52,232 nt of DNA from Deltaproteobacteria bacterium (GTDB taxonomy: Bacteria; CG2-30-53-67), in contig JAADIO010000039.1 of NCBI GenBank assembly GCA_013151235.1, positions 1 to 52,232 of the forward strand. Direction: 5' to 3'. Under the pieces are notes generated by a model, which saw nothing but the letters and a program-made list of their open reading frames with translations, was not told where the DNA came from and did no database searches. Positions 24,787-32,150 of this stretch are shown piece by piece. The stretch's first letter is position 1. Each line of letters starts with the position of its first letter. The translations under genes and the position numbers were made by a program.

Positions 24787-26559
24787 ATGGGACAGGCAAA
24801 ACTGCACGTGGAACTGTTACGCCATACGCCCCGTCCGGAAGAGGTGGTCGCTATGGGGGCCAAACTCTGTTATTCTCCGGCGAACATTGACGACCTGAAA
24901 GCGGGGATCGAAAGCAAGGACCAGTCGGCTTTTGTCGATAAACTTGTTTCCATGGGGCACATGTCGCCGGTGGAACATGTGACCTTTACCTTCGGGGTGG
25001 AAGGGATCTCCCGGGCCTGCTCGCACCAGATCGTCCGCCACCGGGTTGCCTCCTACTGTTTGAGCGGCGACACGGTCATAAAGGGAGCAAGGCAAAAATC
25101 AAGAGGCTACAAAAGGTTTACTGTCAAATCGCTTTTTGACAGGACTTTGTCTCCTCACGGCCGGTCGAGACTAAAGCTGATTCGGTTAAACAGCCTGGAT
25201 GAGGAGAAACAGGTATTCTCCAGAGGAAAAATTAAAGATATTTTTTACACCGGCAAAAACGAGGTGTGGGAGGTAAAGCTCAATAACGGCAGAACCATTA
25301 AAGCAACCCCCAACCACCGCTTTCTTACAAAAGAGGGCTGGCTACCCCTGAAAGATATTGCCAGGTTAAGGCCCAAACTGGCGGTGAACGGCGTTACCTG
25401 TAAAGCCCCGGAGTTTGCGCTTTTGAGGGATAAGATCTGGCTCTATGAAAGGTATAACTCTGAAAACCTGACCCAGGAGGAAATTGGGGAGTTGCTGGGC
25501 TGTTCAAAGCACACAGTCAGGTCTTGGATAAGACGCCATGGACTGCAAAAAGAGACGGGTGGGCTGCACGGGCATAGGCCAAGGACCGGTTACCATTGGA
25601 CGCTGAACCGCAAGCGAACTCCGGAAGAGCGGAGGCGGCTTTCCGAGCAAATGAAGGGTCTAGGCAATCCCCAGTGGAAGGGCGGGATAACGAGAGAAGC
25701 GGTCCGGCTTCGAAAGGAAATTTCTCCGGAACTTAGAAGATCGATTTATGAGCGGGATGGTTTCAAATGTAAACTTTGTCAGAAAACAGGCGGGCAATTA
25801 ACCCTGCACCATAAAATACCATTGTATGCCGATAAAACGAAGAACACGGCCCCTGAGAATCTCGTAACTCTTTGTCGGGAGTGTCACCGAAAAGTAAACA
25901 ACAACGAAAATGAATACGCCGGTTTGTTCGACACGGCGCCGGTCCCTTACCATTCGCGATCCAATGGGTGTTACCGTACGGTAAAATGGGAGGAAATAGA
26001 AAGCATAACCCCCAAGGGAATCGAAGAGACTTATGACATAGCAATGGACGGCCCGCATCACAATTTTGTTGCCAACGGTTTTGTGGTTCACAACTCCCAG
26101 CAGAGCCAGCGTTACGTGGGGGAACAGACGGCGAAACATGAAGGGGCGACTTTCGAGTACGTTATTCCTCCGAGCGTTGTGGATGCCGGACAGGCCGAAT
26201 GGTTTGAAGAAAAAATGCAGACGATCCAGGGGTGGTACGACGAACTGAATGCCGCACTCGGAGAGGCCGGGGAGAAGTCACAGGAAGATGCCCGTTTTCT
26301 TCTCCCCAATGCCGCCGAGACCAAGATCGTGATCACCATGAATGCAAGGGAGTTACTCCACTTTTTCCGGGTCCGATGTTGTAACCGGGCGCAGTGGGAG
26401 ATTCGGGCCATGGCCGAGCAGATGCTGGTCAAGCTCAAGGAGGCGGCGCCGAAACTCTTTGTCAATGCAGGTCCCGGTTGTGTTACCGGCAAGTGTCCCG
26501 AAGGGAAAATGACCTGCGGGAAGTCGGAAGAGATGCGGGAGAAATTCCTGAATATGTAA
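24787..26559 (+). CDS. thyX: Flavin-dependent thymidylate synthase ThyX, interrupted by an intein
   Basis: A 590-codon gene encoding a 244-residue ThyX and a 346-residue intein. Extein N (1-90) ends in RHRVASY and extein C (437-590) begins SQQSQRY. Joined, they give the ThyX signature RHR-x7-S, which binds FAD and dUMP. The C-terminal half carries the FFRVRCCNRAQWEIR segment of the family. ThyX makes dTMP from methylene-THF and, unlike ThyA, leaves THF rather than dihydrofolate, which suits a cell with a large folate-based carbon pathway. Splicing is required for activity. The frame is open throughout. Confidence 0.93.
   Translation: MGQAKLHVELLRHTPRPEEVVAMGAKLCYSPANIDDLKAGIESKDQSAFVDKLVSMGHMSPVEHVTFTFGVEGISRACSHQIVRHRVASYCLSGDTVIKGARQKSRGYKRFTVKSLFDRTLSPHGRSRLKLIRLNSLDEEKQVFSRGKIKDIFYTGKNEVWEVKLNNGRTIKATPNHRFLTKEGWLPLKDIARLRPKLAVNGVTCKAPEFALLRDKIWLYERYNSENLTQEEIGELLGCSKHTVRSWIRRHGLQKETGGLHGHRPRTGYHWTLNRKRTPEERRRLSEQMKGLGNPQWKGGITREAVRLRKEISPELRRSIYERDGFKCKLCQKTGGQLTLHHKIPLYADKTKNTAPENLVTLCRECHRKVNNNENEYAGLFDTAPVPYHSRSNGCYRTVKWEEIESITPKGIEETYDIAMDGPHHNFVANGFVVHNSQQSQRYVGEQTAKHEGATFEYVIPPSVVDAGQAEWFEEKMQTIQGWYDELNAALGEAGEKSQEDARFLLPNAAETKIVITMNARELLHFFRVRCCNRAQWEIRAMAEQMLVKLKEAAPKLFVNAGPGCVTGKCPEGKMTCGKSEEMREKFLNM
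25057..26094 (+). mobile_element. Intein with HNH homing endonuclease in ThyX
   Basis: Codons 91-436 of thyX form an in-frame intein. It begins with Cys91 (CLSGDTVI, block A), has block B in KATPNHRFLTKEGW, and ends with block F/G residues NFVANGFVVHN; the next residue, Ser437, is the downstream nucleophile. In the middle are a helix-turn-helix (EEIGELLGCSKHTVRSWIRR), a NUMOD-like NPQWKGG, and an HNH nuclease with Cys328/Cys331, His341-His342 and Cys363/Cys366. All splicing and nuclease residues look intact. GC content by eye is lower than the flanking extein, consistent with recent transfer. Confidence 0.93.
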
Positions 26560-26573
26560 AACGATAAGACCAT

Positions 26574-26834
26574 TCACCGCAGAGGCGCAGAGGACGCGGA
26601 GAAAAGCAAGGGCCAAAGGCCAAAGGCACAAAGGGAAAGGGAAGATCAAAACCAGAAAACATATAACCACGTAGAACACGGGGGGCACGGGGAAAAACGA
26701 TTTTAAGGGAAAAACAGAAACCATCTCTCGCAAAGCACGCAAAGGATGCCAGGAAATGCAGAACATGGAAAAGTCGGAAGTAAAGAGAGAGAAGGTGTTC
26801 TCTGCGACCTTTGCGTCTCTGCGGTGAGGAATTG
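26574..26834. repeat. CGCAGAG-type dispersed repeat region upstream of cooC
   Basis: CACCGCAGAGGCGCAGAGG at the left end and its approximate inverse TTTGCGTCTCTGCGGTGAGG at the right end bracket a purine-rich stretch that includes CCACGTAGAACACGG. This repeat type is common between genes in environmental bacteria. The right arm supplies GTGAGGA, the apparent ribosome binding site of cooC. No gene is present. Confidence 0.65.
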
Positions 26835-26840
26835 TTTTAT

Positions 26841-27599
26841 ATGTCTTTCAGTATTGCTGTTGCCGGGAAGGGGGGGACCGGGAAAACCAGTTTGACGGGG
26901 CTTCTGATCCGTTACCTGATCCGCCGGGGAAAAAGTCCGGTGATGGTGATCGATGCCGATGCCAACGCCAACCTGAACGAGGTCTTGGGCGTTGCCGTCG
27001 AGAACACGATCGGAGAACTCCGGGAGGAGATCCTGCACCGGGACGGCGCGCAGCCGGGGGGGATGTCGAAAGAGGCCTATTTCGAGATGATGATCCATCA
27101 GGTGATCTCGGAAGAGGAGGGATTTGATCTTCTCGTGATGGGACGGCCCGAAGGTCCGGGGTGCTACTGCTTTGTCAACAACCTGATCCGGAGGTATTCG
27201 GACGAACTTTCGTCCAGGTATCCCTACATGGTGACGGACAACGAGGCGGGGTTGGAACACTTGAGCCGTCGTACAACCCACGACACCGACCTGCTGCTTT
27301 TGATGAGCGATGCTTCCAGACGGGGTGTCCAGGCCGCACACCGTGTCCAGGGGCTGGTCAATGAGTTGAAGCTCAATATTAAACGGACGGCGCTGATTCT
27401 CAACCGGGTGGAGGGTGAGCCCGACCCGGAGTTGTTGCGATATATCAAAGAGCAGGGCATGATCGTCGCCGGGGTGGTTCCCGCCGATCCGGCGATTACG
27501 GAATATGATGCCCGGGGGAAGCCGATCATTCAGTTGCCGGATGATTCCCCTGTGGTGGTCGCCTTCGAGAAGATTCTCGATTCCCTGGAGATCCGCTGA
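26841..27599 (+). CDS. cooC: CooC/AcsF-type nickel-insertion ATPase
   Basis: A 252-residue MinD/ParA-like P-loop ATPase needed to mature nickel enzymes of the CODH/ACS system. Walker A is the deviant GKGGTGKT (9-16). The IDADANANLNEVLG segment follows, then the family-specific PGCYCFVNNLIRR with the Cys-x-Cys that binds metal at the dimer interface. The ATG 26841 is chosen because the preceding reading lies in a repeat. It heads the block of CODH/ACS genes. Whether it serves CODH (CooC) or acetyl-CoA synthase (AcsF) cannot be told from the sequence. Confidence 0.9.
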   Translation: MSFSIAVAGKGGTGKTSLTGLLIRYLIRRGKSPVMVIDADANANLNEVLGVAVENTIGELREEILHRDGAQPGGMSKEAYFEMMIHQVISEEEGFDLLVMGRPEGPGCYCFVNNLIRRYSDELSSRYPYMVTDNEAGLEHLSRRTTHDTDLLLLMSDASRRGVQAAHRVQGLVNELKLNIKRTALILNRVEGEPDPELLRYIKEQGMIVAGVVPADPAITEYDARGKPIIQLPDDSPVVVAFEKILDSLEIR

Positions 27600-27626
27600 C
27601 GGGGGACCTGATCCGGAAGGGACGGC

Positions 27627-28511
27627 ATGACGGCACGGCGTGTGGCCATTATCGGTGCCGGGGTTGTGGGAACGGCCGTTGGTGCATTGCTTGCGGGGAA
27701 GGGATACCGGATCACGGGCATTGCCTCCCGGCGTCTTGCCTCGGCGGAGAAGGCGGTCCGTTATGTGGGGGCCGGGACGGCATCGGAAGACGTGGCCGGC
27801 ACGGCCGGGCAGGCGGAGGTGATCTTCATCACCACGCCGGATGGTGCGATTCGGTCGGTTTGTGAAAAGATTGTGAAAAACGGGGGGGTGACGAAAGAAA
27901 GTACGGTCATCCACTGTTGCGGCGCTCATTCGGCCGACCTCCTGGACCCGGCCCGAAGCTGCGGTGCTTCGGTCCTTTCGATCCACCCCCTCCAGACGAT
28001 GGCCGATATTGATCAGGCCGTGCGGAATCTTCCCGGGTCCTATTTTGCACTGGACGGGGATGAAAAGGCGCTCACGACGGGCAGAGCGCTGATCCGGGCA
28101 CTGGGGGGAACGGCGATGGTCATCCCCTCGGAAGGGAAGATGCTTTACCACGGAGCGGCTGTCGTTGCCTGTAACTATTTTGTCGCCCTGATTTTTCAGG
28201 CACTCCGAATGTTCGAGGCTATCGGGATTCCCAGGGAAGAAGGACTTCCGGCTCTGATGCCTCTCATCGGCGGGACGGTGAAGAATCTTGAGCGGGTTGG
28301 TATTCCGAAGGCGCTGACCGGTCCCATTGAGCGGGGCGATGTGGAGACGATCGAAGGGCATCTCGCCGCCTTTGATGCCTTGATGCCGGACGGCAGGAAG
28401 ATCTACTGCGAGCTGGGACGGATTGCGGTCGATGTGGCGGAGGCGAAAGGGAGTATCCGTCCAGAGACCCAAGAGAGGCTCCTGAAATTATTGAATGTGA
28501 AATCGGGTTAA
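27627..28511 (+). CDS. Rossmann-fold DUF2520 oxidoreductase
   Basis: A 294-residue protein with an N-terminal NAD(P)-binding Rossmann domain (VAIIGAGVVGTAVGALLAGKGY, seen in parts, glycines at 10, 12 and 15) and a C-terminal helical DUF2520 domain. The layout is that of 6-phosphogluconate dehydrogenase and ketopantoate reductase relatives. HPLQTM near residue 120 is a conserved family segment. It follows cooC by 27 bases and precedes acsE. panB and panC are in the window and no classical panE is, so a ketopantoate reductase role is an attractive but unproven guess. Confidence 0.7.
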   Translation: MTARRVAIIGAGVVGTAVGALLAGKGYRITGIASRRLASAEKAVRYVGAGTASEDVAGTAGQAEVIFITTPDGAIRSVCEKIVKNGGVTKESTVIHCCGAHSADLLDPARSCGASVLSIHPLQTMADIDQAVRNLPGSYFALDGDEKALTTGRALIRALGGTAMVIPSEGKMLYHGAAVVACNYFVALIFQALRMFEAIGIPREEGLPALMPLIGGTVKNLERVGIPKALTGPIERGDVETIEGHLAAFDALMPDGRKIYCELGRIAVDVAEAKGSIRPETQERLLKLLNVKSG

Positions 28512-28545
28512 ACTGCTTGAACGGTTTCAACGGTTATCTTAAACG
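28506..28545. repeat. GGTTAAAC-type repeat, copy 2
   Basis: The first 22 bases are identical to 23859-23880, and related AACGGTT units follow. The repeat overlaps the last codons of the DUF2520 gene and ends just before the acsE ribosome binding site (GGAGGAGG). Confidence 0.6.
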
Positions 28546-28560
28546 GAGGAGGTAGAGCGC

Positions 28561-29397
28561 ATGTTACTGATTGGAGAGCGTATCAATGTGATTACGAAGG
28601 TACAACGGGCGGCCATGGAGGCCCGGGACCCGAAGCCGATCCAGGAGATTGCAAGGGCACAGGTCGAAGCCGGCGCCAACATGCTTGATATCAATATCGG
28701 TCCCGCCGAGGATGACGGACCGGAGCTGATGGACTGGATCGTCAAGACCGTGCAGGAGGTGGTGCAGGTCCCTCTTTCCCTGGATACGACGAACCTCGAT
28801 GCCATCCGGGCGGGGCTCAAGGCGCACAACAATGAATGGGGCAAGCCGATGATCAACTCCACTTCCGGTGAAACGGTACGGCTCAACACCTTCATGCCCG
28901 TGGCGGCGGAGTTCCAGTGTGATATCATCGGGCTGTGTCTCTCCGGTTCGGGACTTCCGGCGGATGCCAACGAGCGGTGCGCCATTGCCGTGGATATTAT
29001 GGGGAAGGCCGCCGAAGTGGGGCTGCCCGTTGAGAATATCCACCTGGATCCGCTGGTGCTGATGCTCAACGGGAATCAGGAACAGGCCATGCACTGTATT
29101 AACGCCGTGGAGATGTTCCAGACTCTGAACGATCCGCCCATGAAAACCGTCGTCGGTCTTTCCAATATCGCCAATACGGCGCCCATGAAGATGAAGGGGA
29201 TCCTCACGGCCGTCTTCTATAAGATGCTTGTTGATGCGGGTCTCTCCGGGGCGATTATCGACACCCTCGAAAAAGATTTCATGGAGGTTGTTCGTACCGG
29301 CGATCCGACATCGGTGTATCCGGCGGAGGATGTGGAAAAGACCATGAAGGTGATGCGGGGAGAGATTATGTATGCCCACTCATTCTTAGAGGTTTGA
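28561..29397 (+). CDS. acsE: Methyltetrahydrofolate:corrinoid iron-sulfur protein methyltransferase
   Basis: A 278-residue TIM-barrel methyltransferase that moves the methyl group from methyl-THF to the cobalt of the corrinoid iron-sulfur protein. Family segments are LLIGERINVI at the start, MLDINIGPAEDDG, PLSLDTTN, PMINSTSG, DIIGLCLS and VGLSNIAN. Length and motifs match AcsE closely. It links metF to the acsCD proteins encoded next. GGAGGAGG gives strong translation initiation. Confidence 0.95.
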   Translation: MLLIGERINVITKVQRAAMEARDPKPIQEIARAQVEAGANMLDINIGPAEDDGPELMDWIVKTVQEVVQVPLSLDTTNLDAIRAGLKAHNNEWGKPMINSTSGETVRLNTFMPVAAEFQCDIIGLCLSGSGLPADANERCAIAVDIMGKAAEVGLPVENIHLDPLVLMLNGNQEQAMHCINAVEMFQTLNDPPMKTVVGLSNIANTAPMKMKGILTAVFYKMLVDAGLSGAIIDTLEKDFMEVVRTGDPTSVYPAEDVEKTMKVMRGEIMYAHSFLEV

Positions 29398-29401
29398 TTA
29401 T

Positions 29402-29627
29402 TGATGAAGTCGTATTCCGGATTTCGTTCATGGTTCGACAAGCTCACCACGAACGGTCTATTAAGCTTTCCGAGCATGTGGTTCGACAAGCTCACCACGA
29501 ACGGTCTATTAAGCTTGCCGAACCACATGCTCGGAAGCTTGTCGAACCACACGAACGGAATATCAATCACTTACACCGTTCGCCCTGAGCTTGTCGAAGG
29601 GCTTCGTGACTTTTTACGACACCATCA
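29402..29627. repeat. MITE-like repeat, copy 3 (expanded, with internal duplication)
   Basis: Right terminal repeat GACTTTTTACGACACCATCA is intact; the left one is degenerate after TGATGAAGTCGTA. Inside, a unit starting GGTTCGACAAGCTCACC is repeated with a 48-base period (29432 and 29480), followed by an inverted copy of CCGAGCATGTGGTTCGAC. At 226 bp it is nearly twice as long as copy 2. It separates acsE from acsD and could form a large cruciform. Confidence 0.85.
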
Positions 29628-29647
29628 TTATTGAAGAGGAGAAAACA

Positions 29648-30595
29648 ATGGCTGTGGAACTTCTGAAGGAAAACTATTCCGGAAAGGTTCTTTCCGTGAC
29701 AATCGGAGTGGGGGATAAAGCGGTGACCGTGGGGGGAGCGACGGCGCTGCCCTTTCATGCGTTTGAAGGGGAAGTGGGACACCGGCCGCTGATTGCTTAC
29801 GAAGTCCTTGACGTCTTGCCGGAGGATCCGCCGGAGGCGCTCCAGGAGGAGTTAGGGGCGGTCTGGGATGATCCCGCGAAGTGGGCCAAATATTGTCAGG
29901 ATGAATTAGGAGCCCGGGCGGTAGCGCTCCGTCTGGTCAGCACCGACCCGGACGGCCAGGATGCCTCTCCGGAATCGGCCGCCGAAACGGTAAAAAAGGT
30001 CCTGGCTGCCATTGATATTCCGCTGATTATCCTCGGTTGTTTTAAGGAAGCCAAGGATGGCGCCGTACTCAAGGTGGTCGCCGATGCCGCCCGGGGGCAT
30101 AACTGTCTGATCGGGAAGGCCCAGGAAGAAAATTATAAGACCATTGCCGCCGCGGCCACGGCCAACGGCCATAAAATGATTGCCTTCTCCAATCTTGATT
30201 TCAACCTGGCCAAACAGATCAACATCCTTTTGAGCCAGGCAGATTTTGACATCAATAACGTGGTGACCGACCCGACGGCCAGCGCCCTCGGTTACGGTCT
30301 GGAATATACCTACTCCGTCATAGAGCGGATCCGTGCGGCCGGGTTGGTACAGAATGATGCCATGATGCAGCCCCCCATGTTTTTAGATCTCTCTTCGGTG
30401 GTCTGGAAGGTGAAGGAGGTCAAGGCGTCGGAAGAGGATCTGCCGGAATGGGGAGATCGAACGGAACGGGCCGTGCATTGGGAAGCCGCAACCGCGACGA
30501 GCCTGCTCATGGCCGGAGCGGAAATTCTGGTAATGAGTTCTCCCCGTGCGATCCGGACGGTAGAGAAGACCCTTGATGAATTGATGCCCGCATAA
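29648..30595 (+). CDS. acsD: Corrinoid iron-sulfur protein small subunit (CODH/ACS delta)
   Basis: A 315-residue TIM-barrel subunit of the corrinoid iron-sulfur protein, which carries the methyl group from AcsE to acetyl-CoA synthase. Recognisable segments are the GGATALPFHAFEGE start, LGARAVALRLVSTDPD, PLIILGCFKEAKD, NCLIGKAQEENY, DPTASALGYGLEYTYSVIER and QPPMFLDLSS. ATG 29648 is preferred over upstream in-frame readings because those lie in the MITE and GAAGAGGAG precedes 29648. It is paired with acsC directly downstream. Confidence 0.93.
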   Translation: MAVELLKENYSGKVLSVTIGVGDKAVTVGGATALPFHAFEGEVGHRPLIAYEVLDVLPEDPPEALQEELGAVWDDPAKWAKYCQDELGARAVALRLVSTDPDGQDASPESAAETVKKVLAAIDIPLIILGCFKEAKDGAVLKVVADAARGHNCLIGKAQEENYKTIAAAATANGHKMIAFSNLDFNLAKQINILLSQADFDINNVVTDPTASALGYGLEYTYSVIERIRAAGLVQNDAMMQPPMFLDLSSVVWKVKEVKASEEDLPEWGDRTERAVHWEAATATSLLMAGAEILVMSSPRAIRTVEKTLDELMPA

Positions 30596-30642
30596 TTTAT
30601 ATGTTGAACCCACCCCTTTTTCGATAAAGGAGAAAAGAGAAA

Positions 30643-31983
30643 ATGGCACTTACCGGAATTGAAATCTTCAAGCATCTTCCGAAGACAAACTGTAAGGACT
30701 GCGGGTTTCCGACCTGTCTGGCTTTTGCCATGAAGTTGGCGGCCAAGCAGGCCTCCCTGGAAGATTGTCCCCATGCCTCGGATGAGGCGAAAGAATTTTT
30801 GGGGGCCGCTTCGGCCCCGCCGGTCCGCAAGGTGGTCATCGGCGCCGGAGATGCCGCCTGGACGCTGGGGGAGGAGACGGTCCTCTTCCGTCATGAAAAG
30901 AAGTTCGTGAACCCTTCCGCCTATGCCGTTCAGGTCGCCGATAATGATCCCGAACTTGCCGCCGGGGTGGAAGCGATCGCCGCCTTCAAGGTGGACCGTG
31001 TCGGGGAGGATTACGGGGTCAATCTGATTGCATTGCAGGATGCCTCCGGTGATGCCGGGACCTTTTCCGCAGCGGTGAAAACGGTGGTCGAGAAGGCGCC
31101 GAAGCTCGGTATTGTCCTGATGACGCAAAAGCCCGCTCTTGTGGAAGCGGGGCTTTCCGCCTGTGAAGGAAAGAACCCTCTCGTCAATGGCGCCGATGCC
31201 GAAAATATCGATGCGCTCCTGCCGATAGTCAAGGGGAAGGCCTCACTCGTCGTAAGCGCCGCCGACCTGGATACGTTATCCGACCTGGTGGAGAAGGCGA
31301 AGGCCGCAGGTGTGGAGGATCTGATCCTCGATCCGGCGCCGGAGAATGCGCGGGAGGCGCTGGAACGGTTGACCCGGATCCGCCGTCTTGCGATCAAGAA
31401 GAACTACAAGCCGTTCGGCTATCCCCTCTGGATGTCCGCCGTGCATGAGGATCCTCAGGTCGAGGGGACCCTGGCAACGATCGGTACGATGAAATATGCC
31501 TCGGTGATCCTTCTTTCGCAACTTCGCATCTGGGAGATGCTGGGGCTCCTGACGGGGCGTCTCAACATTTACACCGACCCCCAGAAGCCGATGCAGGTGG
31601 AACAGAAGGTCTATGAAATCGGAAATGTGAACGGGGATTCGCCGTTGATTGTGACGACGAATTTTGCACTGACCTATTTCATTGTCGCAGGCGAGATCGA
31701 AAACAGTAAGGTGGCAACCCGCCTTGCCGTACAGGATGTAGAAGGGCTTTCGGTCCTGACGGCGTGGGCGGCCGGAAAGTTTACGGCCGGCAAGATTGCT
31801 GAATTCATCAAGGAATCCGATGTGGCGTCGAACCTGACCCGCAAAGAGGTGATTCTGCCGGGGTATGTCTCGGTTCTCTCCGGGGCGCTGGAAGAGAAAT
31901 TAGGCGGCGGCTGGAAGGTCGTCGTGGGGCCCCGGGAAGCCAACCAGCTTCCGCAGTTCCTGAAGAGTTGCGCACAGGGATAA
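30643..31983 (+). CDS. acsC: Corrinoid iron-sulfur protein large subunit (CODH/ACS gamma)
   Basis: A 446-residue subunit that binds a 4Fe-4S cluster and the cobamide. The N-terminal cluster motif is TNCKDCGFPTCLAFAMKL with a further cysteine in EDCPH. The middle is a TIM-barrel (KKNYKPFGYPLWM) and the C-terminal cobalamin-binding domain includes GNVNGDSPLIVTTNFALTYF, seen in parts. Low-potential reactivation of its cobalt requires RACo, encoded at 45453. The start has AAAGGAG before ATG. Confidence 0.95.
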   Translation: MALTGIEIFKHLPKTNCKDCGFPTCLAFAMKLAAKQASLEDCPHASDEAKEFLGAASAPPVRKVVIGAGDAAWTLGEETVLFRHEKKFVNPSAYAVQVADNDPELAAGVEAIAAFKVDRVGEDYGVNLIALQDASGDAGTFSAAVKTVVEKAPKLGIVLMTQKPALVEAGLSACEGKNPLVNGADAENIDALLPIVKGKASLVVSAADLDTLSDLVEKAKAAGVEDLILDPAPENAREALERLTRIRRLAIKKNYKPFGYPLWMSAVHEDPQVEGTLATIGTMKYASVILLSQLRIWEMLGLLTGRLNIYTDPQKPMQVEQKVYEIGNVNGDSPLIVTTNFALTYFIVAGEIENSKVATRLAVQDVEGLSVLTAWAAGKFTAGKIAEFIKESDVASNLTRKEVILPGYVSVLSGALEEKLGGGWKVVVGPREANQLPQFLKSCAQG

Positions 31984-32150
31984 AACCTTCCGGTCCGATT
32001 GCGCGAACGGAAGTCTCTTCGGTATGATGATCAAAGATTCCTGCGGCGGTCAATGGGGCCGGTCGCAGAAGGAGTGTGCCGTACCCTGATGATGGATGGG
32101 GTGCAATACTCCGTTTGGGTTTGAAAACAGGAAATCAGGAGGTTTTTGTT

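Noticed and set aside
29402-29627. CRISPR-like array suggested by the 48-base repeat period
   Set aside because: There are only two direct units, the intervening sequence is also repetitive, and no cas genes are near; it is an expanded MITE copy.
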